This document shows positions 1 through 11,194 of a DNA stretch of 64,000 nt, in pieces (the first letter of the stretch is position 1; each line of letters opens with the position of its first letter). Below the pieces are notes generated by a model that was not told the DNA's origin, searched no databases, and saw nothing but the letters and a program-made list of their open reading frames with translations. The position numbers and the translations under genes are program-made. The DNA comes from Atherinomorus stipes (Eukaryota; Chordata; Actinopteri; Atheriniformes; Atherinidae), in the NCBI GenBank assembly GCA_023101725.1, contig JALJCO010001097.1:372001-436000 (forward strand), written 5' to 3'.

Positions 1-339
1 TTTTCTTTCACTAAATCCACAGATTATTACAGAAAATACTTTTTCTCTCTTATACTTGTTCTGTCAAATTAGCTCTTTTAGCATCCCGGCCCTTTGGAGG
101 AATTACAGGACTTATTTGGTTTTTGCTGAACGCAGGATAATCACTGGTTCACAGAGGGGTTTTAGACTTGCGGGCTTTAGAAACTAAGCTCAATCTAGTT
201 TCCTTTTTTCCATCCATCTCACTGAACATCATATATCTAATTTTTACACATGTCATAAAGAGTTAATGCAACAAGATGGAAATAAAAAAAAACTTTTAAC
301 TCCATTTTTTTGTTAGTCACATATATTTTTCATAATGTT

Positions 340-342
340 TTT

Positions 343-376
<34 letters not shown>

Positions 377-446
377 ATACACATATACATATACATATAC
401 AGTATATATATACATATATAGTATATATATACATATACATATATAT
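340..446. repeat. TA-rich microsatellite, left part
   Basis: Alternating TA with interspersed ACATA/GTATA variants. It continues on the far side of the MITE at 447-847, so the MITE appears to have landed inside one longer AT microsatellite. Confidence 0.9.
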
Positions 447-847
447 TAGGGCTGTCAAAAAATTAATCCTAAATTAATCCTATTGTCAAACAAGAGATGT
501 CCTTTTTAATTACTACTGTTATATGCAGAAAATACATTAACTTTTGTTTTACAACTTAAAGGCTAAAACCAAGCTACACATCCGGGAGTAGTCCAAGACT
601 CAGACCTGAATTTCAGCTTTACATTAGGACAGTTGTGAAGTCAGCGTGTGTGGACGTATCAGCAACATTCTGGACTAAACTGCAGCTGTCTGAATGACTA
701 TAGGGAGACATGTAAGGACAGGGTTTCAGTAGTTTAGTCTACTAAAGATAAATGCAGAATTCCTGGTGAGACACCTTTAACCCTAAATGTGTTCTAAAAA
801 TGAAAAAAGCAATGTAATTAATCAGGATAAATTTTTTGACAGCCCTA
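447..847. mobile_element. hAT-like MITE, 401 bp
   Basis: Terminal inverted repeats are visible: TAGGGCTGTCAAAAAATTAA at the left end, and at the right end the complementary AAATTTTTTGACAGCCCTA. The interior has no transposase coding. TAGGGCTGTC ends are typical of fish hAT-type non-autonomous elements (family knowledge). Both flanks are TA microsatellite, so a target-site duplication cannot be told from the repeat itself. Confidence 0.75.
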
Positions 848-907
<60 letters not shown>

Positions 908-912
908 TGTAT
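848..912. repeat. TA microsatellite, right part
   Basis: A run of about 25 TA units adjoining the right end of the MITE. Its tyrosine-isoleucine translations are not genes. Confidence 0.9.
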
Positions 913-1916
913 ATATTATTGATTCAAACTTGGAAATTCAGTCTCTGCATTTCATCCATCTGGGCTGCCACATCTTGGCCGATGGGGAGCAGTTTCTGGG
1001 GATTGAGGGCCTCCCTCAGGGGCCCACAGTACAGTAGTTTAGCCTTCCCACACCAGGGACTCAAACAAAGATTGCCTGGGCCAAAGCCCACTCCTTTAAG
1101 TGTAAGTGTAAGTGATATATTTTACATGGATGGATAAAAAAATGTTCAGCATGTGTTTCCAGGAGATGGTTCAAACAGGAATTCAATTAATCTTTTAATG
1201 CAGCATAATACAAGTTAAGTAAAGTAACCAGCCGAAACAAAATGGTAGTTTTTTTTAAAAAAAGCTTCATACTTGTATTATTTTATTCCTTATTCTGTTT
1301 TCTTTCTCAGACATACCTTCTGCAACCGTAACAAACACTATTTCCCTGCACATTGTCTATTAATATATCTTTCTCTTCACTTCCATAGAAACTTGCTTGT
1401 AGCCTACTTTTTCAGTCCTTTTCTATCTTTTTCTCCTTTATCTATCCATCCATCCATCAGTGCATTCATTTATCTGTGTATAGCAGTTTCTGATGACTAG
1501 CATCCAGCACAATGCTTTACTCAGGCAGGCAAGGTCTGTGGACGTGTGATGGAGTGCTCCACTCTGCAACCTGGCAGCAACGTGAACAAATTGATTTTCT
1601 GACAGATTAAAAAAGATTAAACCAGCCATAAAAACAAGCAGGAAAGTGCTTAATGGACCATATGTGCACAATAAGCTTTCATATGTATTCTTTTCCCACC
1701 TCTCCTCAGGCCATCCATCTTATTAAGTATGACGGGTCGCAAGCCATGCTAACGTGACTGTCATGAGGACTGGACTGTGTCCTTCATGGTATTTGCAAAC
1801 CAAAAAACATGTTTTCTGATATTTACCCAAAACACCAAATAAATTATCTTCTTATTCAGTTTTATACACTGTTCTTAGACAAGCTTAACCAACAATCATT
1901 TTGGTTACACTGGCCC
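913..1916. other. Gene-free stretch, nothing recognised
   Basis: AT-rich unique-looking sequence with short open frames only. No splice-flanked conserved exon, RNA gene or transposon end was recognised. Confidence 0.5.
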
Positions 1917-1920
1917 TTAA

Positions 1921-2801
1921 AGGTGCATTGCGCAAGTTTAAATGTTAAATACTATTCTTTCCTCCACATGCTCTTACAACTGCCTGATGTAGAATGAGCT
2001 GATCTTTCTTCACTGCAGTTGTCTCTAATATTGTTTCTCAACAGTATTAGAGATGTACTCATTCGTCTGTCTGCACCGGTGTCGTGTATTCTGCTGGTAT
2101 TCCGCCACCGCAAGTCTGTGCATGTTGAGACAACACTAACTGCTGCTAAAAGATGCAGAGCAGGTGCCTCTCAAACCCCAACTCACACTCCAGTAAGACT
2201 AAGAAGAAAAGTTTTGTCTTGTGTAATGAAGAAAGCCAAACTGGAGTCTGACCAGTGCCTGAGTGAGACGGGAGTAAACAACCGAGCAGCTTTTTTACTT
2301 TTTTTTTTTTTTTCCAATTGGAGGGAGCTCCGATCCAGTCTGGGAACAAAACGGGACCCAAGGTAAATGTGATGTATGACGGAAATAAGGATATAGCAAT
2401 GTAGCAATATGACAGCCATATGACTGTTCCTGGGGAAGATGTACACTCTAGCCACTTGTTACATTTAGTTGATACGGTAATTTTATAAGGTAATCGTGGT
2501 TTCAGCCTGTGAATTTGGATATCTGATCTACAAGCCAGCGTTAGCCTGTTGTTACCGTTAGTATACAGTTTGTCAGTTTAAATAACGATCAAACCGTAAA
2601 CAACTTGCAGATTTATAACTTTATTACCTCAGTAGACATTGTGTCTCTGACTCTGGGCTCAGAATGAGTGTAATGTGGGTTAGACTAAAGACCAACGCAG
2701 TCGAAGCAGCTCATGTGTGTGCACGACTTTAGCCCGACTTACTCTTGTCGCCTGGGGGGGCAAACTTCTGGAAAAAAAGCTGGAACTTGCGCTGTACTCC
2801 T
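1921..2801. mobile_element. TTAA-flanked MITE, 881 bp
   Basis: TTAA duplications sit at 1917-1920 and 2802-2805. The ends are inverted repeats: AGGTGCATTGCGCAAGTT on the left; on the right, read inward, AGGAGTACAGCGCAAGTT. A second, inverted copy of the interior lies at 22440-23042 and 24581-24840. TTAA duplication is the signature of piggyBac and Kolobok transposases (established). No transposase is encoded, so the element is non-autonomous. Confidence 0.85.
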
Positions 2802-2805
2802 TTAA

Positions 2806-3725
2806 ACAGAAACTGTAAAATTCAAAATAATGGCACAGATTTATGAATTGTTTATGTTAACTTTTCAAAATGAATTCAGTCTCTGACTAGATTTTAAGCT
2901 TTCCCAAGTTGAGCTCCATTCACCAGTAATGGCATCACTATCAGTTCGGCTGTGAGCAGGAATGCAAATTTTTACAGTATGTTTGACACCAAACATGATT
3001 TTCAAAATATTCCTATCAAAATCATTGTTCATGCCTTTAAAACTGTTTTTATTCTGAGAGTGTGGTGCAACAGAATGGTGTCTGTTAAGTTTTATTCGAC
3101 AAACTGCAAAAAAATACACTTTAAAGTGGTGGATCAACTTAAAAACCTAATTTCTCCAGGATGGATGATCACGTAATTATAGGTGCCATTTTTTTTTACA
3201 ATAAGGCTGTGGTTTGACTCTCCTTTAAGAGACAAGTTCTCTTCAGTCTGTACCACAACGCCAAGTTGTTAAATTCATTAGTAATTTAATGTAGAGCCCA
3301 CAAAAAGACAAAAAATTGGCATAACATGATAAATCTTGAAATACATTGACAAGGCATATAAAGTTTTCTAAGAAGTGAAATACTGGGTTTTAAAGTAATT
3401 TTTTGAAGTCAAAAATAAATGAACACACCTGTTCATTTACTGTAAAGGGCAACAGTGTTATTGTTTTCTGTAACAAAAGTGATCAGATTTAAGCTAATTG
3501 GAGTAGATGTAAAGTTTGCTGTGTTGTAACCATGTAAGCAGTAAAATCACAACTGAGATATTCTCATATCCCAGTTATATTTACTTTTCTTTCTGCTTTT
3601 CATTTAGAATTAAAGGTGTCTAAAGTAATTATTGGGGGGCACAGCTGTTGAAGAGGACTTCTTATTGTCATCTGGTAAACTGCAGAAAAACTTATAGGTT
3701 TTTTTAAAAAGGCCAATTTCACAGC
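2806..3725. other. Gene-free stretch, nothing recognised
   Basis: AT-rich sequence with only short open frames on both strands. No repeat ends or coding similarity recognised. Confidence 0.45.
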
Positions 3726-3729
3726 CGAT

Positions 3730-4260
3730 ATAAACATGTTTACAGCCTGGATCAAAAAATAATTTTAGGTTCAATAGGTCAAGTTAACCTTCATGTTAAC
3801 TTGAGGGGGGTGATTTTTTTTTCATAACTCATCCATTAGATGTTATTTAATCTTGAAATTACACGTAATGGATGATTTTCGTAATTTATGCATACTCGCA
3901 GATGCTCACAACTGCCCTCAACGGTAAGAAAACTTTGGAAGTCCATTGAAATAGCAGCGTGTCCTTTTGATTGACAGGCGACAGACTGTCTGGCAGCATT
4001 AGCTGTTTTGGCAAGTGCCTGCTCCCAAGAAGGCTTCAGCCAGTAGTAGAATAGCACAACAGCAGTCTTTTAGCCGACTAACAGTTAGTCCGAGCGTGCC
4101 TTACCTCTAGCCTGCCTATCTTCGTTAGCTTCTGTTAGCTCTGGGATAGCTCAGAGCTCATTAACTGTCAAACATTCACTCGACGCTTACAGGCCCCATT
4201 TTGCTCATTTTTGTATTTTCTGAGAGTGACAACACACATGATGCAGCTAAGGTGGCGACA
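3730..4260. repeat. Dispersed repeat, inverted partner at 44.7-45.2 kb
   Basis: Segments near 3780-3870 (a G-run, GTGATTTTTTTTTCATAACT, then ATCTTGAAATTACAC) and the 4200-4235 block with TTTGTATTTTCTGAGAGTGA are found reverse-complemented, and diverged, around 44720-45190. The ends could not be placed, so the class is unknown. Confidence 0.6.
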
Positions 4261-4319
4261 GTGGCAACCACACAACTGCCTTCACTTTAGCTCTAGAAAC
4301 CAATGGGTCACGAGTGGAC

Positions 4320-4735
4320 ACTTTTTAAAGTCTCTGATTCTGAATCACAAAGTGCTGTAGAAGAAAAACTGAAACTTAGACAACAGTAACACCAAATTAA
4401 ATATAAAATGAAAAGATATACAGTACAAGAAAAAGACAAAAAAAGCAGCTGGTAAAAAAAAAAAAGTAAAAGTAGCTGTAAAAAGATGTATTTTAGTTGC
4501 TTTCTAAAAAGCTCCACAGAGTCTGCAAAATGCTGGTGCAACTGCAGAAAAGGCTCTGTCGCTTTTAATTTTCAGCCTCATATGAGGCACCGGTAGGCCT
4601 TGGTCACATGACCTTTGGGACCTGCAAGGAACATACAAATGTAAAAGTGCTTTAATGTATGCTGGTGCTTGACCATTTAGAGCCCTATATGTGAGGACCA
4701 CTCACCTTTAAAGTGAACTCTTCAGTGGATGGAGA
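4320..4735 (-). pseudogene. LINE 3' fragment (L2/Rex1-like RT C-terminus)
   Basis: The minus strand at 4504-4701 encodes TYRALNGQAPAYIKALL followed by a diverged RSQRSCDQGLPVPHMRLK, the C-terminal domain shared by L2- and Rex1-like ORF2 proteins (compare KALNGLAPPYLADLLDP in the L2 at 16.9 kb). After a frame change the tail SVELFRKQLKYIF and an untranslated stretch follow. The reverse transcriptase and endonuclease are missing, as expected for a 5'-truncated insertion. No target-site duplication was found. Confidence 0.7.
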
Positions 4736-4844
4736 CTTTTATAGTTTTTTAATTGTTCTCCTTTTTATTTTCTTCTATTCATGTGCAGCACTGGTTGCAG
4801 GTTTTTCAAGAGCAAATTGTTCAAAGATGAGAAGGTCAGAGGGA

Positions 4845-5870
4845 GGGGCGGGGCTGGACATGTAAGGGGGGACTGTATGGGGCATTGGGGGTATAGGGAG
4901 GTGGGGGCGTATGTGTGGGGGGGTAGGGAGGGGTTGGTGCAGTTATGTGGGGGGAGTGCATGTGTGTGTTAGAGGGTATGAGGAGGTGGGGGTAGGTGTG
5001 GACGGTAGAGGGAGGAGAGTGTTGGGGGTGGAGGGAGGAGTGAGTGTGGGTATGTAAGGTTGGAGAGTGGAGTGGGTGGGTGTATGTGTGTGTGTGGGGG
5101 GGGTACATGGAGGTGTTGGGTAGGGCTGGGCGGTGCGGTGCGGGCGGGGTTTCGTATCTCGGTGTTCGTGCCGGGCATCTCGGTGTCGGTGCGGTGCGGT
5201 GTGGCTGCAGGTTGGTTGGGGGCCGGGCGCTTTGGTGGGGGGTGCGGTTTTGTTTGTGGCTTCCGGGGCTTTGTATGCGGGGCGGGCGCGGGGGGGATCT
5301 GTATCTTGTGTGTGGTTGCTCTTGCGGTATTGATGTCTTGGGTGTCCGTGTCTCGATGTGGGGGCGGTGACGGTATATCTTTCAGCCCTAGTGTTGGGGT
5401 AGGTGTGTGGGGAGTGTGTGTGTGAGCGTGGTGGCGGGGTAGGGGGTGGTAGAGGTGGTGGCGCCCTGGTGTCAGGGGTGAGGGGCAGGGACGTTGGGGT
5501 GGGGGCTGGCCTGCCCTGGGGGGCGTCGTCTGGGGGGTCCGGTCCTCCTGGGTTTCAGTTGGGCCGCCCGGGTCCGGGGGGGGTGGCTGCTCCTGGGCGC
5601 TTGGGCCCTGGGCCCGGCGCTGTCTCCGCTCCGGGGGACGCCCGGCGCCCGGTGGGGTCGGCAGCTGCTGGTCTTGGTCCGCTGGGGCCTGGGCCCCCAG
5701 ACTGCAGGGGCTCCGGCTGGGGCCGCCTTTTGCCGCCCCTCGGGGGATGCATGTCCGCTCTTTGGGGGGGGGGGGGTAGCTGGGATCTGGGCCTCTGGGT
5801 GGCTGCTGGGGGCCTGGGTCGTGAGCCTTGCGGGCTTCCTCCTCCTTGCAGAGACGAGGCTGTATCTGCA
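4845..5870. repeat. G-rich, strand-asymmetric interspersed repeat
   Basis: About 1 kb of strongly G/T-biased plus strand (many GGGG runs) in an AT-rich setting. Proline- and histidine-rich translations of the minus strand come from base bias, not from a gene. A shortened inverted copy at 25257-25545 proves it is an interspersed repeat. It may be the untranslated part of a non-LTR retrotransposon (inference). The G-runs give obvious G-quadruplex potential. Confidence 0.65.
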
Positions 5871-6310
5871 TGACTGTATCACCACGGAGCACCCTTTATT
5901 ATGCACGTTGACACTGTGACACTGCTTCCCATTGCGCTGACTAGGTTGTACCTCTTCTCTCCTTCCCGTTGCGCTGACTGGTCTCTTCTCTGCGTAGTTT
6001 TGCGTGTGTTTGTATGATCTGAGGATATCTAAGCCACCTGCAGGTCCTCCTGTAGGGGATTGCTTGTTTTGTTTTCCAACAGAGACCTTGGTTGTTCAGG
6101 GATCGCTGTACAGATGTACCAGTGAACTGTGTAAGTGGATTCATGTTTTCTCTCCTCTCTCTCTTCCTCTTCCTTACTCCTTTTTCTCTGTTTCACTTTC
6201 TATCATTACCTCTGTTAACTTTCATTTCTTCCTTGTCAGGCCCAGCAGTATGAAATGGAATGGTGTAATAGACAAATGTTTAATTAAAGAAATAAAATGA
6301 ATAAACATGA
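5871..6310 (+). repeat. Probable downstream part of the G-rich repeat
   Basis: The G-rich block runs into sequence with a near-duplicate CATTGCGCTGACTAGG / CGTTGCGCTGACTGG, a pyrimidine tract and an A-rich end containing AATAAA-like motifs (around 6275-6300). This resembles the 3' end of a transcribed retroelement, but I cannot name the family. Confidence 0.4.
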
Positions 6311-6420
6311 TATCAAGTGGAGCCTTATGTTCATAAAGCTCCGCTTGGTAAAGCAAAACTGTTCAACAGAATAAAGCAATCAGATTTCCATTCTGCTTGC
6401 TTCGATGCTGGACAGGACAA

Positions 6421-6458
6421 GTAAAAAAAAAAGGAAAAAAAAAAAAAAAAAAAAAAAA
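6421..6458. repeat. Poly(A) tract
   Basis: Nearly uninterrupted A run on the plus strand. It may be an old retroposon tail or simple sequence. Confidence 0.85.
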
Positions 6459-7028
6459 GATGAGAAGGTGACAGTTAATGCAATGTAAGAAAGGAGCATT
6501 TTTAGGATGTGTGAAAGACACATACACAAGCACATAAACTGATATTAATAATAATAACGTCATCAACAAGAAATCCCTTTTAAATCAGCTTAAACTTTGA
6601 TGAAGTGCAAATACTGGTCTTTCTTATGAGTTCAGGTTTTTGGCAGCTTTGAGCTAAATTTTGGCTGAGGCTCTGACTATGACCTGTGTCTGAGGATACA
6701 ATTAACCAGTAATTAGCCAGGCTAAAACGTAAAATCCCTCATGATTGAGTTCACACAAAGTTAATGCAAGTCACAGGGATTTTGGAGTTCAGTTAAAGTA
6801 TGCTCATATTTGGGGTCAAAAGAAATAGAACAACATTTCATTTTCAAACAAATATCTTTAAATTGCAGTGGTTCTTTGACAGCTCGATAATACAGAAGCT
6901 TCTCGGCTGAATGAAAAGATGATTTATTTAGACTAGAAAAAAAGACAAATATCAGCAGACCCAACGACTTCAAAGTGCTAAAAACATGCATGTGCTGTTA
7001 TCTGTGGCTCTGGATTTATTCTCAGAAT
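6459..7028. other. Gene-free stretch, nothing recognised
   Basis: AT-rich; short open frames only; no repeat ends recognised up to the THAP element. Confidence 0.45.
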
Positions 7029-8121
7029 GGATCACCGCGAACATCCGGGAATTTTCGCCAAATTCGTCACATCCGGTTAGGTAACAGGTGAAAACATCGC
7101 TTCGTTGCATAGGGGAGCCACTGAATTACCTGCTTCATTACTCGTCAATCTTCGTTTATTCTACTTTGGAAATACCGAGAAGTCCCGCTGTGTATGGCTG
7201 CCATAAACATATCTATCACACGGACAAGAGAATATGTTTGTTCCAGTTCCCAAAACAACAGAAAAAGTCCCGAACAACATGCTAAGTGGCTAGCTGCTAT
7301 CAAGCCCATAAATGCTGACAGTTCACGCTGGAAACCATGGAAACATCTAACAATATGTTCCGATCACTTTGTGACTGATAAAAAAGCATATAATGTGGTC
7401 TCACTTTTTAAACCCCTGTAGTTGTTTTTGTACAGATGATAGAAAACACCATTAAATCAGTGGATGTACAGAATCACAGCGCCGCCCGCTGTTCCCGTCT
7501 CCTCAGGACTGTTAACGATTACGTTCATCCAGATTACTGCCATCAATGTTCCCACATAAGAATAAAAGCATAAAAAGCGGCAGAAAGGCATTTGCAGCAT
7601 TATAAACATGCACAGTCATAACCAGTTACATACAGATAAGACTGCCGGTAATTTATAGCTTTATCAATGAGAGTAAACTCCTGAGAAGTACATCAAAGAA
7701 ATACCACCATTTCTTAAAAATCCGGGGAAAATTTATATTCTATGAAAAATAAATGGCTTGAATACGGGGCTTACCTGATGAAACCAAATACATCATGAGA
7801 TCGGGAAACTGATGTTATGTACAGGTAGGTTCGTCTAACCAGGTTCTAGCAGCAGAAGATGGGCATCACTTAGTCCAACAGCTACTAGTTTAGCTTCGTA
7901 TCTTCTTCTAGCGTCGGCAGTAAGACTTTCAGTATAACTGGACGTCATTTCTATAATATTTCAAAGACAGACCGGCGGAGGAAAAAAATTAAAAAGAGTG
8001 CAAAAGCAGTTTTTGAGGCTCATAGTCCATCAGACGCCGTTCAAATACGAAGCATATTTTCACCGGGACCAGCTTCGCGGTCACATGAGTTCCGGGTTGT
8101 GACGTAGGCTCGCGGTGATCC
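7029..8121 (+). mobile_element. THAP-type DNA transposon remnant, 1.1 kb
   Basis: Ends are inverted repeats: GGATCACCGCGAACATCCGG on the left; read inward from the right, GGATCACCGCGAGCCTACG. Weaker matches continue (GGTGAAAACATCGCTTCG / GGTGAAAATATGCTTCG). An AT dinucleotide flanks both ends, a possible target duplication. The only coding piece is a broken THAP domain; no catalytic domain remains. THAP domains occur in P-element-like and several other DNA transposases, so the superfamily is unresolved. Confidence 0.7.
7175..7421 (+). pseudogene. THAP zinc-finger domain, frameshifted
   Basis: THAP domains bind DNA through a C2CH zinc site. Here one frame reads AVYGCHKHIYHTDKRICLFQ then FPKQQKKSRTT. 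A one-base frame change near 7280 leads to HAKWLAAIKPINADSSRWKP and then TICSDHFVTDK with the closing C-x2-H pair. The first zinc cysteine appears lost (proline or serine at that spot), and with the frameshift the copy is dead. It lies just inside the left inverted repeat of its transposon, the usual place for a transposase N-terminus. I see no downstream exons or DDE residues. Confidence 0.7.
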
Positions 8122-9646
8122 ATATGCTCCAGTAACAGCTTTTTTTCTGTCATTTTCTGTTGCAAGACCATCAAACACCAGCAGCATAAAAACACAACAG
8201 AAACATCAAGTACAGTTTGCAAGCTATGTAGTGCATTTGACTGCTAATTCATAAGCCCCCCCCCCCTTTATTTCTTTTTTGTAGTGATGTCAAGACTAAA
8301 TGCACAGACAAGAAAAAGTCCCTTTTTTGGAAATTTTTTTTTTTTTTTTTTTTTTATGAAATTGCTTTCCAGGAGGCCAAAACTTTTAATCCTTCATCAC
8401 CAGTGCACAGCAAAAATTCACTACAAACACTGGCATAAAACCAGAAACATAGTCCATATAATTTTGTGATGGCATTCAAAGGTGGCAGTGGTTTGATGTA
8501 TATCCAGTATTTTCACCAAAGATGCCAGTCTTTGACCAAAATGGAAACCAGATCAAATCTGCGGGGTTGTTGCAGCAGTGCAACAGCAGTTTGGGTGTAC
8601 AACTGTGCCAGCTGTTGTGGGAGGGTGCAAACAAGAGCATGGTATTATACAGTACAAGAATATCACAATGACCACATTATAACTTTCCTGTTTTTTGTTT
8701 GTTTTGTTTTTTTGTTTTTTGTTTTTTTCATTCAGTGAAAAAGCGTTTTAGACCTTATTTCAGGTCATAGTCACCAAACCTTTCAAGTAGCATATATTGC
8801 AGTTTAGTGGCATTTTTATTCCCATTGTTTTTATGTAATAATAACGATTAAATAGTTTATAAGGTATTCTCCTTATTTGTTTAGATGCAGTGCATAGCCA
8901 GTGCAAGACTTTGATTTAATGTGACTGATATTGAAGCAGCTAGCATGCAGAGAAGTTAGTATAAAGTAACTTCTGTTTGATTAACAAATTCCTGCAATAC
9001 TGCAGCGGCCTTTTTAGCATGAAATCCTCAAAACTTAGATTTAGATTAAATTCCTTATCAAAATGAGGGTATACTATCACGCTTCAAAATGCACATGCAG
9101 ATAATCTGAGATGGTCCTATCATATCAGCCACAGTGATGGCCCTGGCATCACAGGACCAGTTGCATGACGCCCTGTGCCATCATATTTAACCAGTAATCT
9201 AACAAATGTATTTAGAAGTGTCCAGATAGCTGCAGAGCATATCTCCTCTGATGGGACACGTTTAAAAAAAAAAAAATAAAAACTGTTATCTCTTGTTTTG
9301 AACACTACTGGGCATGTTGGTGCCCTCTCTGGCTAAGATAACCTTCACAACCCATTGAGAACAGTGTTACCTTGAGGGGCTACCAGTTGCCTAAACAGAA
9401 AAATAACAGCGTATTCTTGCTACAGTCTGTGCCCTGTCAGTTCATGAGTATAAAGCTTTTAAAATCATCCACCTTTGCTCCAGAGATGAAAAAGTGATGG
9501 CCTTTTCACAACCTAAACTGAGCTGTTTTTTTTTTATTTATTTATTTGTTTGTTTACTTTGCCTAAAGTTAGCAGGTATCATTGCAAAAAAAACTGAGAA
9601 TAAAATCAAATAATGGCATGAAAATTAAAATAAAAAAAAAATAGAG
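8122..9646. other. Gene-free stretch with simple repeats
   Basis: Contains a poly(C) run near 8258-8267, a poly(T) run at 8333-8355, T/G-rich tracts near 8690-8730 and an A run near 9264. No gene or transposon ends recognised. Confidence 0.5.
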
Positions 9647-9647
9647 A

Positions 9648-9843
9648 ATGGGCTCTGTGCACAGCTCCACTACTTCCTGAACTTAAGGTTGCTCCTTTGT
9701 TTCGAACTGATTAACGCAGGTGTGTCAGATCTCAGTAACTGGCCAGACACACCTGGATTAATCACATCGTCCAGTAATGAAAGACAGGAAACAAAGGAGC
9801 TGCCTTAAGTTAAGGAAGTAGTGGAGCTGTGCATAGAGCCCAT
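9648..9843. mobile_element. Palindromic MITE, 196 bp
   Basis: The two halves are near-perfect inverted repeats: the left starts ATGGGCTCTGTGCACAGCTC, and the right read inward starts ATGGGCTCTATGCACAGCTC. The arms continue through CCACTACTTCC and AACTTAAGG to about 70 bp each. Related sequence recurs at 40799-40920. No coding capacity; the superfamily is unknown. Confidence 0.85.
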
Positions 9844-10333
9844 TGAGTTAGAGATTTAAATTACAAGGTTACGCCAGTAATCAGTCTAATGCTGGAGTTG
9901 AACTAGTTCCATAGAAGATCTGCCAGTTTAATTTAGTATCTATACTACAGACCCCAAATTCTGTCATGGTCGCTGGTTAGTAAAGTACAAGCTCCTGTAG
10001 AATAAAAGGGGGACACAAGCAAGTTTCCCCTAAAGACTAAACATTCTGTGGGGTTTTCTGTTCTGGGAAATTGATCCACACACTAAAGAAAGTTATGCCT
10101 TCTCAACAAAAATACAGCTCCTGAAACGACTTGGGTTTTTTTTTGTTTGTTTTGTTTTTTTATCCAGTCTTTTTTGCTGTTACTTATTTCCATCATTCTC
10201 CTATTATTTCCTTGCTAAAAGCAATACTAATCCTCACATTCTGCTGCCATCTGAGGAGTGATGAAGATTGTTAGTCCCCATAAATATAGGCTGCTTAGAA
10301 TTAGCCTGTTGAAATGTTAATATAGCTCAAGTT
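9844..10333. other. Gene-free stretch, nothing recognised
   Basis: AT-rich, with T/G-rich tracts near 10135-10160. No feature recognised. Confidence 0.4.
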
Positions 10334-10617
10334 GCATACCTTGCCACATTCTGGCGTTGGATCTTTGTGGTAGTAGTGAGAAGTCCATGGATTTGTAATC
10401 GGTGGCAGCCTGTGCAGAGCACGAGGATGTGCTTGTGAAAAGAGAGGGAGAGATATGACAGTGTAGGGTCCTGTCACTATGCCTCCAATTGATCGTGCAC
10501 CCCAACTACTTGGCCACAGGGGATATCCTTTTGGCTGACTGGTTAGCACGCATGAAATCTGGGAGTATGGAGATCGAATCCTGCACGGGATCCTGTCCTT
10601 GCGTATGTTGCCACATT
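10334..10617 (+). repeat. tRNA-derived SINE-like unit with leading spacer
   Basis: The segment after about 10480 carries a pol III-type A box (TGGCTGACTGG) and B box (AGATCGAATCC) spaced as in a tRNA. It is preceded by the same spacer (CTTGCCACATTCTGGCGTTG, then GAGCACGAGGATGTGCTTGT) that separates the two units at 11.6-12.1 kb. This copy therefore looks like a piece of the same dimeric structure. No poly(A) tail is visible. Confidence 0.65.
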
Positions 10618-11194
10618 AAGTCCAAAGTGCAGACTAATGTTAAAATAATGAATGGTTTAATTAGAAATGGTGGGAACATTAACTTAAGATCAGTAAAGAA
10701 AACTAAGTATGGATTGTGTTTTCATTTCAACTCTGTTGGCATATTTATAAGCATTTCATGACAGCTCAAAAATGATCATAATTAAGATAATGTCAGTAAT
10801 GGTATTGCCAGTGCATGAAAACACTATTGTTTAACTTGTTTCTGTCTGCAGTCTCAAACATGAACAATGTAACTCCAGGTTTATGTTAGTGGCTGAGATT
10901 TTTCATAGTAGAGCGCTTAAATTATAAAAACGAGTCAAATCACACAACTGAGTTAATATAAATAATCTGACTGATCAATCAGTGCAGACTGGGCTTTTTG
11001 GAAAACAGGCTTTAAGAATAAGGAGCTAAAGCTATTTTTAAAACAAGAAAAATAGCATCGAGTGAGTGGAATAGATATAAGAGACAGTACATTAGATCAG
11101 TAGAGGTGAGGTTAGCAGGGAATCTGTAAAGCAGGGCTTGTTTTGGTTTGGTAGCCAAGAAAAAATCCTGATGAAAAAAAAGTATGGTTAAACT
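10618..11194. other. Gene-free stretch, nothing recognised
   Basis: AT-rich sequence with no recognisable coding or repeat features. Confidence 0.4.

Noticed and set aside
3607..4696. A larger TTAA-flanked element between AGGTGTCTAAAG and CTCACCT
   Set aside because: Only five terminal bases match as inverted repeats, and the span contains an unrelated LINE fragment.
4969..5892. 307-aa proline/histidine-rich open frame on the minus strand
   Set aside because: Composition follows the C-rich strand of the repeat, all frames are long here because stops are rare in G/C-rich DNA, and no domain is visible.
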